Both the position numbers and the translations under genes were made by a program. A stretch of DNA of 14,243 nt. Source: DASRDU01 sp035560235 (GTDB lineage: Bacteria; Acidobacteriota; Blastocatellia; RBC074). Positions within the stretch are counted from its first letter, which is position 1. Each line of letters starts with the position of its first letter. The notes under the pieces are model-generated. The model had not been told where the DNA came from. It did no database searches and saw only the letters and a program-made list of their open reading frames with translations. Positions 1-9,543 of this stretch are shown here, piece by piece. The DNA lies in assembly GCA_035560235.1 (NCBI GenBank), contig DATMAG010000115.1:1-14243 (forward strand), in the 5' to 3' direction.

Positions 1-16
1 CTATTTCGAAGCAACA

Positions 17-44
17 GCAGGCGGGCCGCCTGCGCTCCCGGTTT
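17..44. repeat. GC-rich palindrome, REP-like
   Basis: GCAGGCGG at 17-24 pairs perfectly with CCGCCTGC at 26-33 around a single central G. The stem is followed directly by GCTCCCGGTTT. The 14-nt string at 31-44 recurs exactly at 11959-11972, where it also forms the right flank of a palindrome, so the two may belong to one dispersed family. There is no T-run directly after the stem (only TTT), so terminator function for an unseen upstream gene is possible but not shown. Confidence 0.5.
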
Positions 45-176
45 GCTCACTGTTTACTGCCTGTTTTTTCTGCTGGCGGCGCTTCCGGGGCGGCTCTTGC
101 AGTGATGAGCGGCTGTGCTACTATCAAATCTCAATTCACAGCTTCAATAATCCATCACCGGACGAGACGACATTCG

Positions 177-1724
177 ATGATCGAAGACAAACTGCAACTT
201 CTGCGCGAAAAGAACAGGGCGGCGGAAGCGGGCGGCGGCGAGGATCGCATTGCGCGCCAGCACGCTGAAGGCAAGATGACGGCGCGTGAGCGCATCGAAT
301 TTCTGCTCGATGACGGCACGTTCGAGGAGTTCGACAAGCTCAAGGCGCACCGCTGCACCGATTTCGGCCTCAGTTCGGTTCAGTACCCCGGCGATGGCTT
401 TATCACCGGACACGGGCTGATTGACGGGCGCGAAGTCTTCGTTTTTGCGCAGGATTTCACGGTCTTCGGCGGCTCGCTCTCGGAAACCAACGCGCAGAAG
501 ATCGTCAAGATCATGGATCTGGCGATGAAGGTCGGCGCGCCAGTCATCGGCCTCAACGATTCGGGCGGCGCGCGCATTCAGGAAGGCGTCGTCAGCCTCG
601 GCGGTTATGCCGACATTTTTTTGCGCAACACGCTGGCTTCGGGCGTAGTGCCGCAGATTTCAGCCATTATGGGGCCGTGCGCGGGCGGCGCGGTCTATTC
701 ACCGGCCATCACCGATTTCACGATTATGGTGAAGGACACGAGTTACATGTTCATCACCGGCCCCGATGTCATCAAAACAGTGACGCACGAAGAAGTCACC
801 AAGGAACAGCTCGGCGGCGCGATGACGCATAACCAGACGAGTGGCGTAGCGCATTTTGCGGCTGAATCAGAGGCCGACTGCCTGCGCCTGATCCGCGAGC
901 TGTTGTCGTTCATTCCGTCGAACAATCTCGACGACCCGCCGCGCATCGCCTGCGATGACCCGATTGAACGCGACGAGGTGTCGCTCAACACAATCGTCCC
1001 GGCAGAATCGAATCAGCCTTACGACATTCGCAAAGTCATCAACCTGGTGGTTGATAACGGCTTCTTTTTTGAAGTGCAGGAGCATTTCGCCCGCAACATC
1101 GTCATCGGCTTTGCCCGCCTCAACGGGCAGCCGGTCGGCATCGTGGCCAATCAGCCGGCTTTTCTGGCCGGCGTGCTCGACATTGACGCGAGCGTGAAGG
1201 GAGCGCGATTCGTGCGCTTCTGCGACTGCTTCAATATTCCGATCATTACTTTTGAGGATGTGCCCGGCTTTCTGCCCGGCGTGAATCAGGAATACGGCGG
1301 GATTATTCGTCACGGTGCGAAGCTGCTCTATGCATATGCCGAAGCGACCGTGCCGAAAATTACGGTGGTGACGCGCAAGGCATACGGCGGCGCATACTGC
1401 GTGATGGGATCGAAGCACATTCGCACTGACATCAACTTTGCTTATCCAACGGCAGAAATCGCAGTGATGGGCGCTGAGGGAGCGGTCGGCGTGCTTTACC
1501 GCCGTGAACTTGCGAGCGCGCCTGATCCTGAAGCGACCCGCAAAACCAAAGTCGAAGAGTTCCGCGACAAGTTCGCCTCGCCTTACGTGGCCGCCGAGCG
1601 CGGCTTTATTGATGAAGTGATTGAGCCGCGCTTTACCCGCCGCAAGCTGATTCGCGCGCTGAAGCTGCTCGAAAACAAGCGCGATCAGAACCCGCCGCGC
1701 AAGCACGGCAATATCCCGCTCTGA
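177..1724 (+). CDS. pccB: acyl-CoA carboxylase beta subunit (propionyl-CoA carboxylase type)
   Basis: Carboxyltransferase subunit of a biotin-dependent acyl-CoA carboxylase. In this family it moves CO2 from carboxybiotin to an acyl-CoA such as propionyl-CoA, in the cytosol. The 515-residue product has the usual family length and two crotonase-like halves. The N-half carries DSGGARIQEG (128-137) and CAGGAVYSPA (from about 168); the C-half carries DVPGFLPG (from 361) and KAYGGAYCVMGSKH (about 401-414). These glycine-rich loops form the oxyanion holes. The start at 177 is preferred because MIEDKLQLLREKN matches the usual N-terminus; the upstream GTG at 102 adds 25 low-complexity residues. A GGA-type Shine-Dalgarno (GGACGAG, 160-166) is weak. 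Cys408 occupies the position normally Asp in PccB or Ile in AccB-type subunits, so the exact acyl substrate is uncertain. The biotin-carrying alpha subunit is not in the window. Family assignment is secure. Confidence 0.93.
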   Translation: MIEDKLQLLREKNRAAEAGGGEDRIARQHAEGKMTARERIEFLLDDGTFEEFDKLKAHRCTDFGLSSVQYPGDGFITGHGLIDGREVFVFAQDFTVFGGSLSETNAQKIVKIMDLAMKVGAPVIGLNDSGGARIQEGVVSLGGYADIFLRNTLASGVVPQISAIMGPCAGGAVYSPAITDFTIMVKDTSYMFITGPDVIKTVTHEEVTKEQLGGAMTHNQTSGVAHFAAESEADCLRLIRELLSFIPSNNLDDPPRIACDDPIERDEVSLNTIVPAESNQPYDIRKVINLVVDNGFFFEVQEHFARNIVIGFARLNGQPVGIVANQPAFLAGVLDIDASVKGARFVRFCDCFNIPIITFEDVPGFLPGVNQEYGGIIRHGAKLLYAYAEATVPKITVVTRKAYGGAYCVMGSKHIRTDINFAYPTAEIAVMGAEGAVGVLYRRELASAPDPEATRKTKVEEFRDKFASPYVAAERGFIDEVIEPRFTRRKLIRALKLLENKRDQNPPRKHGNIPL

Positions 1725-1740
1725 AGAGTGATCCGAAAAC

Positions 1741-1770
1741 CAAAAAGGCAGCGCTGAGGATTCGCTGCCT
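1741..1770 (-). terminator. Rho-independent terminator of the HU gene
   Basis: Read on the minus strand, AGGCAGCG (1770-1763), a 9-nt loop and CGCTGCCT (1753-1746) form a perfect 8-bp stem that runs into a T-run (A5 on the plus strand, 1742-1746). It lies about 60 nt past the HU stop, in the convergent gap with the carboxylase gene. On the plus strand the stem is followed by GAGCCC, so it should act mainly on minus-strand transcripts. Confidence 0.8.
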
Positions 1771-1829
1771 GAGCCCTGGATGATTGATGTCGAGAGGAAT
1801 TATTCCTGGGGTGAGTATTTCTGACTGCT

Positions 1830-2126
1830 TCAGTGCTCTCTCTGTTTCTTCCTGCCGTTGACCTGCCTGTTGAGTTTCTTGCCGGTAGTGAAACGAACGA
1901 ACCTTTTGGCCTCAATCCGGATGGGTTCACCGGTCTGGGGATTGCGACCGGAACGGGCCCGGCGTTCACCCAGCGAAAAAGTGCCGAAGTTGGCAAGAGT
2001 CACACGCTCACCTTTGATCAGCCCTTCACTCACGCCGGAAAGCACCGAATCAATCGCCTTGTCTGCCGCAACCTTCGATATTCCGGCTTCCTTCGCTACC
2101 TTTTCAATCAGGTGGCTCTTGTTCAT
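1830..2126 (-). CDS. hup: HU-family DNA-binding protein
   Basis: Small basic nucleoid protein that binds and bends DNA as a dimer. The 98 residues match the HU/IHF length. The N-terminal helices (MNKSHLIEKVAKEAGISK) are followed by the signature region LANFGTFSLGERRARSGRNPQTG (about 44-66). Its RNP turn at 61-63 holds the proline that intercalates into DNA. The C-terminal tail is lysine/arginine-rich. Start choice is supported by a strong AAGGAG (2133-2138) 6 nt upstream of the ATG. It is monocistronic: it has a consensus-like promoter upstream (2193-2221) and a terminator downstream. IHF subunits are the alternative, but sequence and single-gene context fit HU better. Strong promoter and RBS agree with an abundant protein. 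Confidence 0.95.
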   Translation of the reverse strand: MNKSHLIEKVAKEAGISKVAADKAIDSVLSGVSEGLIKGERVTLANFGTFSLGERRARSGRNPQTGEPIRIEAKRFVRFTTGKKLNRQVNGRKKQREH

Positions 2127-2192
2127 GGGTTTCTCCTTAAAGTGTCAGTTGAGGGAAGTGAATACAAAAGCTACCCAGTGAATGCGTTTAGC

Positions 2193-2221
2193 CTTATACA
2201 TTCTGCCTTTCCGATTGTCAA
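2193..2221 (-). promoter_or_regulatory. sigma70-type promoter for HU
   Basis: On the minus strand, TTGACA (2221-2216), a 17-nt spacer and TATAAG (2198-2193) match the housekeeping consensus at 11 of 12 bases with ideal spacing. The DNA upstream (about 2222-2270) is very AT-rich compared with the rest of the window and could act as an UP element. Predicted transcription starts near 2186, giving a leader of about 60 nt before the HU ATG. Confidence 0.82.
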
Positions 2222-2293
2222 TTAAAAGGGTTCAACTCTGCTAATTATATTTCAAAATTCTCTATATTCGTTCAACAAATTTGCGTTGCAGAC

Positions 2294-2325
2294 AAAAAAG
2301 CCCTGCGGAAATAATCCGCAGGGCT
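2294..2325 (-). terminator. Rho-independent terminator of the S41 gene
   Basis: On the minus strand, AGCCCTGCGG (2325-2316), a 7-nt AT loop and CCGCAGGGCT (2308-2299) form a perfect 10-bp stem followed by T6 (A-run 2294-2299 on the plus strand). It lies about 32 nt after the S41 stop codon and insulates the HU promoter from upstream transcription. Confidence 0.9.
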
Positions 2326-2356
2326 TTCCGGCTGAAAACTCTGTTTCTGCGCCAGG

Positions 2357-3661
2357 TCAGGCGGCGCGCTTCCTGGCTTTACCGCTGTTGAGCAGTTCGA
2401 TTGTCTTTTTGAGCAGAATGTCCTCGGCCTGTTTCGGAGTTGCCGAAGGTGTTGCAGCAGGGGCGACCGACCCGGCAGGGGACGGCGAGGTGGCAGGAGC
2501 GCCTGACTTGTTCTGCGCCTGGTTGTCCTCGTTGTCATCCGGAGTCACGACATCAGCCAGTTCGGTGCGTTTGACTTCGTTATTCGGAGTCACGCCGTCG
2601 GTGATGAAGATCCTGCCTGAAGGCGAAGCGTAACGTGCCGTCGTCAGCAGAAAGGCCGAGCCATCCTGAAGCGGGAAGAGTTCCTGCTCGGAACCGACGC
2701 CGAAGGTGCGGCTGCCGACCACATCGCCGCGCTGATTTTCCATAATCGCCGCGGCGACAATTTCAGCCGCGCCGGCAGTAGTCTGATCAACGATCACCGC
2801 GACCGGCAGATCGGTGATTATCTGTTCCGGCCTGGCCTCGTAAGTCGCCAGCACCTTGCCGCCGCGTCCGAGCGTTTTGGAGATCGTGCCTGATTTCAGA
2901 AAGAAGTTGGCCACCGCGACGCCTTCCTTCAGGTCGCCGCCAGCCGAACCGCGCAGGTCCAGAATGATCTTCTGCGCGCCTTTTTTGATCGCATTGCGAA
3001 TCGCACTGCCGACGGCTTCGGACTGACCGCTGCTGAGAACAGGGACCCTGACGTAGCCGATCTGCTGATCGAGCGACTTCAGTTCAGGAGCCGGAATGGC
3101 CACCGGGCCGCGCGAGATTTTGATCTTCTCACTGCGCCCGTTGCGAAAGACTGAAAGCTCGACGCTCGAACCTGGCGCGCCCGCGAGCAGCGACCGCATG
3201 TCATACAGATCGAGATCGCGCGTGGCGTGGCCGTCAATGTATTCGATCACATCGCCGGATTTGATGCCGGCCTTGTCCGCCGGTGAATTCGGGATCGTGG
3301 TGATGACATAGCCGAAATTGCTCATCAGCCCGAGGACGATTCCCGTTGTATCGGCGCTGTTTTTGTTTGCCTGGTACTCTTTGACCTGCACCGGCAGCAG
3401 ATATGCGCTCCAGGGATCGAGCCCTTCGGTCAGCCCGCGCATCGCGCCAATGCGCACCTTTTCAAGATCCGGCTTCTCGACATAATCATTCTGGATGTGG
3501 CGAACGACTTCCTCGAAGATGCGAATCTGCGGATACGGTCCCGGATCGGCAATCGCCCGCACGAGCGGGCTGTTGGAATTGGAAAGCATTCCGCCAACAA
3601 CTGCCAGAACGGCGACCAGAGCGGAAACGGTAATCAGCGTCAGCTTGCTGCGAATGGACAT
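2357..3661 (-). CDS. exported PDZ/S41 carboxyl-terminal-processing protein, probably catalytically inactive
   Basis: CtpA/Prc-like protein of 434 residues. It has an N-terminal signal-anchor segment (about 8-26), a CTP N-domain (about 45-100), a PDZ domain (about 105-183, with PADKAGIKSGDVI) and an S41 protease domain (about 200-365, with LDLRGSAGG and GVTPN). A Pro/Ala/Ser-rich linker (about 385-415) and a basic tail follow. The family cleaves C-terminal tails in the periplasm with a Ser-Lys dyad. Here the TASA motif reads TTAGAAEI (Gly297 for Ser) and the TFGKG motif reads TFGVG (Val322 for Lys). The 25-residue spacing and the downstream Gln326 are kept, so the alignment is firm. Hydrolysis is therefore unlikely; PDZ-mediated binding or regulation is possible. 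GAGGAG (3672-3677) lies 10 nt before the ATG. The fold is certain; inactivity is inferred. Confidence 0.88.
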   Translation of the reverse strand: MSIRSKLTLITVSALVAVLAVVGGMLSNSNSPLVRAIADPGPYPQIRIFEEVVRHIQNDYVEKPDLEKVRIGAMRGLTEGLDPWSAYLLPVQVKEYQANKNSADTTGIVLGLMSNFGYVITTIPNSPADKAGIKSGDVIEYIDGHATRDLDLYDMRSLLAGAPGSSVELSVFRNGRSEKIKISRGPVAIPAPELKSLDQQIGYVRVPVLSSGQSEAVGSAIRNAIKKGAQKIILDLRGSAGGDLKEGVAVANFFLKSGTISKTLGRGGKVLATYEARPEQIITDLPVAVIVDQTTAGAAEIVAAAIMENQRGDVVGSRTFGVGSEQELFPLQDGSAFLLTTARYASPSGRIFITDGVTPNNEVKRTELADVVTPDDNEDNQAQNKSGAPATSPSPAGSVAPAATPSATPKQAEDILLKKTIELLNSGKARKRAA

Positions 3662-3765
3662 CTTTGAACGGCTCCTCGAAAATTCAGCGACTCAGGATCA
3701 TTGAGAGCGGGTGCCAGGCGGGCCTGACTTAACAGTTGACAGTCAAACAATTTCGGCACGGGCCG

Positions 3766-3795
3766 ATCATACACTACGCCCAAAGATGCGCGCAA
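3766..3795 (-). promoter_or_regulatory. candidate promoter for the S41 gene
   Basis: On the minus strand, TTGCGC (3795-3790), an 18-nt spacer and TATGAT (3771-3766) resemble a sigma70 promoter in the 176-nt gap between the DinB-like gene and the S41 gene. It would give a leader of about 100 nt. A short perfect inverted repeat, TTGAC-A-GTCAA (3736-3746), lies just downstream and could be an operator; nothing else supports that. Confidence 0.35.
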
Positions 3796-3837
3796 CCGCC
3801 TGATCTGTGCGATGAGCAGAGAGGCTGCGCAGCTTTC

Positions 3838-4314
3838 TCACTTTCCAGCCACTACCGTTTCAAGTTGCGAGAGATGGTTGAGATCGTGACCGGCCACGGT
3901 TTCAAGCAGTTCTCTGACCGTCATTACGCCGCGTTCAGGGTGATTGAACGTGCGCATCCAGTCTGTCTCTTTCAGACCGCGCCAGAACTCAAGGTTCCAT
4001 TCCCGCATCGCGCACAGTGCCTCAAGCGCCCGGTCATCATCCGGCACTGGCTCGCATGCCATCCACTGATCCTGATCGAACAGCTGAATGATATATTCAT
4101 CGAGCGTCACGGCCTGCCGGAAGCGTGTGCCAAAGATCATTTCACACTGCGCCAGGTGCGACACAATCTGCCGCACAGTCCACTTGCCCTGTGCCCAGGG
4201 CCGGGTCATTCCCTCAGTTCCGATCCGCGCGCAAAGTTCACGCATCCGGCCCGGAGTTTCAGCGACCACTGTCATTGCGTCCTTTCCTTCGATCCATTTG
4301 CCGTAGGGATTCAT
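3838..4314 (-). CDS. DinB-like four-helix-bundle metalloprotein
   Basis: 158-residue DinB/YfiT-like protein, a fold that binds a divalent metal through three histidines and includes thiol-dependent transferases and many proteins of unknown role. The expected ligands are visible: His53 in GKWTVRQIVSHLAQCE, and His143 and His147 in AGHDLNHLSQLE at the end of the last long helix. The N-terminal helix with a following GKWT turn is typical. No signal peptide is seen, so it is probably cytosolic. AAGGAG (4323-4328), 8 nt before the ATG, supports the start. It points the same way as the S41 gene but is separated by 176 nt and a candidate promoter, so shared transcription is uncertain. The substrate cannot be told from sequence. 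The gap 4315-4533 to the divergent gene shows only a small inverted repeat, GTCAG-TT-CTGAC (4466-4477). Confidence 0.85.
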   Translation of the reverse strand: MNPYGKWIEGKDAMTVVAETPGRMRELCARIGTEGMTRPWAQGKWTVRQIVSHLAQCEMIFGTRFRQAVTLDEYIIQLFDQDQWMACEPVPDDDRALEALCAMREWNLEFWRGLKETDWMRTFNHPERGVMTVRELLETVAGHDLNHLSQLETVVAGK

Positions 4315-4533
4315 GCGGTTCTCTCCTTCAACTTGAATGTTTATCAGACTGGCGTCTTATCTTGAACGCCCTGCATGGCGGTAGTAGCATACGCCCGCTT
4401 CACGAGTGTTATCAGAATGGTTTCAGAAATTCAGGTCAGCAGTCATTGTACGCCACCTGATTGTGGTCAGTTCTGACAAAGTAAGGACTCCTGATCCGGT
4501 TTCAATCATCATCTGTTTGCCCGAGGTTTCACT

Positions 4534-7173
<2,640 letters not shown>

Positions 7174-7307
7174 GCCATCGGGCTGATTGCAATTTCAGTC
7201 TGCCACTATTTACTCTGTTACCTTCTGAACTCAGATCCTTTTGCACTTTGTCTGCTGCTTCTATAACCTTGTGCTGTCGCAATCCGTGTGCGCCTGAGTC
7301 TGAAAAT

Positions 7308-7312
7308 GGAGG
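7308..7312 (+). promoter_or_regulatory. ribosome binding site fixing the antitoxin start
   Basis: GGAGG lies 8 nt upstream of the ATG at 7321. This decides for that start over the in-frame upstream start at 7288, because the family N-terminus (MTTQLEAVYKHGVLRPL) begins at 7321. Upstream, TTGCAC (7241-7246) and TATAAC (7262-7267) are promoter-like but only 15 nt apart, so I do not call them a promoter. Confidence 0.8.
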
Positions 7313-7320
7313 CTGATCAA

Positions 7321-7560
7321 ATGACCACGCAACTGGAAGCTGTCTACAAACACGGTGTCCTGCGTCCGCTTCAGCCGCTGGACTGGGCTGAAGGAACACG
7401 CGTCGAAATTACAGTTGTAGCCTCAACTACGGCACGCACGCCTTACGAGATTCTTTCAGCCATTGCAACGTTACCAATGGAAGTCGCACGCGAAGAATGC
7501 GCCGGGCGCGAACACGACCGTTTTTTGTATGACTCCCGGCGCCCTGAGGAGCAGTCATGA
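7321..7560 (+). CDS. DUF104 (AF2212-like) family antitoxin
   Basis: 79-residue protein of the DUF104/AF2212-like antitoxin family, which neutralises a PIN-domain RNase encoded just downstream. The N-terminal half has the family beta-strand pattern: LEAVYKHGVLRPLQPLDW, then EGTRVEITV. The C-terminal part (about residues 40-79), with REHDRFLYD, is the region expected to wrap the toxin, by analogy with other PIN antitoxins. Its stop overlaps the toxin start by 4 nt (ATGA, 7557-7560), so the two are translationally coupled. Unlike many VapB proteins it has no obvious AbrB or ribbon-helix-helix DNA-binding domain, so autoregulation by this protein alone is not evident. Confidence 0.85.
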   Translation: MTTQLEAVYKHGVLRPLQPLDWAEGTRVEITVVASTTARTPYEILSAIATLPMEVAREECAGREHDRFLYDSRRPEEQS

Positions 7561-7973
7561 TCTTTGTGGATACGGGCGCCTGGTTTGCGATGGCGGTGCC
7601 CTCAGATCAGGATCACAATATGGTTGCCGAGTGCTTCCGTCAGTGTACGAGGCCGCTGCTGACTACTGACTACGTGGTGGATGAAACGTTGACACTCCTG
7701 CGGGCACGCGGTTATGAACAGCGCGCGCTGGCGCTGGGAGCGGAATTCTTCAACGGCTCCATTGTCACAATTCATTATCTGAGTGAGGCTGAAATTCGGG
7801 CTGCGTGGGCAATCTTCCTGAACTATACAGACAAAAAGTGGAGTTTCACCGACTGCACGAGCAAGGTCGTAATTGATCAACTGCAAATTACTCAGGCTGT
7901 CTCACTGGATCATCACTTTCGTCAGTTTGGGAATCTCGCGGTGATGTCGCAGCAGTCTGCGCCAGCACACTGA
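7557..7973 (+). CDS. PIN-domain ribonuclease toxin (VapC-like)
   Basis: 138-residue PIN nuclease, the toxin partner of the DUF104 antitoxin before it. VapC-like toxins cut RNA with Mg2+ held by a cluster of acidic residues. All are present: Asp5 in MIFVDTGAWFA, Glu43 in VVDETLTLL, Asp99 in WSFTDCTS and Asp118 in SLDHHFRQFG. Length and the C-terminal FRQFG motif are typical of PIN proteins paired with DUF104 antitoxins. Nothing suggests inactivation. Its start lies inside the antitoxin stop (ATGA), and the next gene begins only 22 nt after its stop, so a shared transcript with the downstream envelope genes is possible. The cellular RNA target cannot be predicted. Confidence 0.9.
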   Translation: MIFVDTGAWFAMAVPSDQDHNMVAECFRQCTRPLLTTDYVVDETLTLLRARGYEQRALALGAEFFNGSIVTIHYLSEAEIRAAWAIFLNYTDKKWSFTDCTSKVVIDQLQITQAVSLDHHFRQFGNLAVMSQQSAPAH

Positions 7974-7995
7974 ATTCGCTGCTGCCTGAAAAAGA

Positions 7996-9543
7996 ATGCT
8001 TCAGTCACAGACCAGGCCGCGCTTCAGAACAGCCACGCTGCCTGTTTTCGCTTTTCTGCTCGCCTGTCTCGCCTTTCTCTACCTTCAGCTTTTTCTGCTG
8101 CCGCGCACGCCGCTGGCGCTGCCGGGCGATGGCACGATCTTCGTCAACAATGCGCTGCGGATGCTCGATGGTGAAGTGATTTACCGCGACTTTTTTCAAA
8201 TCACCACGCCGGGCACGGAACTGGTTTATTTCATCTGCTTCAGATTTTTTGACGCGAGCGTGACGGTTTACAACGTGATTGTGATGCTGACGGGACTGGC
8301 GCTGGCGGCTTTGAATGTGGTGATTGCGCGCCGGGTCATCAGCGGCTGGATGAGTCTGATGCCCGCGCTGCTGTTGCTGACTTTTCAGTTTCGCTTTGAG
8401 CGCACCGGGTCGCATCACTGGTTTTCAATGCTGATCGTGATGGCTGCACTGGCAGTTGTGATTGAACGGCGAACTGCGCGGCGGCTGATTGCGGCGGGCG
8501 CGTTGTGCGGGCTGGCGACGTGCTTTACTCAGCATCGCGGCGTGATGGCGCTGGCCGGACTGGCGGCGTTTGTCGTGTGGGAAGAGCGACGAATGAAAAG
8601 CGGCTGGCGCGCACTGCTCAGGGCTGAAGCATTACTGATTTCGGCTTTCGGCATTGTAGCGATGACGATGCCTGCTTATTTCATCAGTCAGGCCGGGCTG
8701 ATGCGGTTCATTGAATGCACGGTTATTTTCCCGGCGAAGTATTACAGCGGCACTTACTGGATGAACAATCCGGGCGTTTATCTGAGCGATCTGCCGACGC
8801 TGGCGCAGGGCAGCTTGTTTGTCGGCGCGGTGCGGGCGTTCACTTATGCGCTCGTGCCGCTCGTTTATGTGGCGTTCTGGTTTCATTACCGGCATCGTCG
8901 CGGCGTGCAGCCTGATGAACAATGGGACAGGCTGATGCTGCTCAATCTTGCCGGGATCTTTTTATTTCTGGGCGTGGCGTCTGCGCCGGGATGGTATCGG
9001 CTGACGCACGTTTCTCAGCCGGGTCTGATTCTGCTCTGCCGAATGCTCAGTCAGCCGGGATGGTGGCGGCGCAGGGTGAGCCTCCTGCTGGCGCTGACGG
9101 CCTCACTCATTCTGGTGCGCGCGCTCTTTGTGCAGCAGCGGCAGGCGCGGCGTGAACTGATGATGCCCGCCGGGCGCGTTTCGTTTCAGAGCGATGAATC
9201 GTTCAGACGTTATGAATGGGTCGCGCGACAGACGAGGCCCGGCGAGTACTTCTTTTCTCCTTCGACCGATTTTTATTTCCTCGGGAGACTTCGTAACCCG
9301 GCAGCGGTACAATTCCTCCTGCCGAGCGCATACACCAGACCTGAACACGTGCGCAGCGTGATTGACGGGCTTGAAAGGCATCAGGTGCGCTTCGTCCACT
9401 GGCTGAAGATGCTGGAGCGCCCGCCTGCTGCACCGCTCCGCAGCGAAGACAATCTCGAACCGCTGCGCGAATACCTGTACAGGCATTATCACCTCGTCGA
9501 AAGTTTTACTGACGCTGATTACATCCTCGAAAGAAACCGATGA
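7996..9543 (+). CDS. polytopic membrane protein, GT-C glycosyltransferase-like
   Basis: 515-residue integral membrane protein resembling GT-C/dolichyl-phosphate-mannose mannosyltransferase-like proteins, which transfer sugars from polyprenyl-phosphate donors on the outer face of the inner membrane. The first hydrophobic segment (about 13-35) is followed by a loop with PGDGTIF (Asp45) and DGEVIYRDFFQ (Glu60, Asp65), where GT-C enzymes place catalytic acidic residues. Further hydrophobic segments lie near 88-110, 118-131, 143-156, 165-195, 211-230, 275-300 and 320-340. A C-terminal soluble domain (about 395-515) resembles the periplasmic ends of such enzymes. The start at 7996 has only a weak purine-rich RBS (AAAAAGA). 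It overlaps the next gene by 4 nt (ATGA, 9540-9543), suggesting coupling with the PHP-type hydrolase. Donor and acceptor are unknown; transferase activity is inferred from architecture. Confidence 0.75.
   Translation: MLQSQTRPRFRTATLPVFAFLLACLAFLYLQLFLLPRTPLALPGDGTIFVNNALRMLDGEVIYRDFFQITTPGTELVYFICFRFFDASVTVYNVIVMLTGLALAALNVVIARRVISGWMSLMPALLLLTFQFRFERTGSHHWFSMLIVMAALAVVIERRTARRLIAAGALCGLATCFTQHRGVMALAGLAAFVVWEERRMKSGWRALLRAEALLISAFGIVAMTMPAYFISQAGLMRFIECTVIFPAKYYSGTYWMNNPGVYLSDLPTLAQGSLFVGAVRAFTYALVPLVYVAFWFHYRHRRGVQPDEQWDRLMLLNLAGIFLFLGVASAPGWYRLTHVSQPGLILLCRMLSQPGWWRRRVSLLLALTASLILVRALFVQQRQARRELMMPAGRVSFQSDESFRRYEWVARQTRPGEYFFSPSTDFYFLGRLRNPAAVQFLLPSAYTRPEHVRSVIDGLERHQVRFVHWLKMLERPPAAPLRSEDNLEPLREYLYRHYHLVESFTDADYILERNR

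Noticed and set aside
97..127. Possible promoter for the carboxylase (TTGCAG with TACTAT or TATCAA)
   Set aside because: Matches to consensus are poor and the spacing is ambiguous.
102..176. 25-residue N-terminal extension of the carboxylase from GTG at 102
   Set aside because: The added residues do not resemble the family, and the typical N-terminus begins at 177.
867..1706. 279-residue open frame on the minus strand inside the carboxylase gene
   Set aside because: It is antisense to a strongly conserved gene and its translation has no recognisable domain. GC-rich codon bias opens such frames.
1833..2225. 130-residue open frame on the plus strand opposite HU
   Set aside because: It is the shadow of a clear HU gene and its end covers the HU promoter.
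3736..4365. 209-residue open frame on the plus strand opposite the DinB-like gene
   Set aside because: The minus-strand gene has family motifs and a good RBS; the plus-strand product has neither.
7288..7320. Longer antitoxin start at 7288
   Set aside because: The RBS GGAGG lies 8 nt before 7321, and the family N-terminus starts there.
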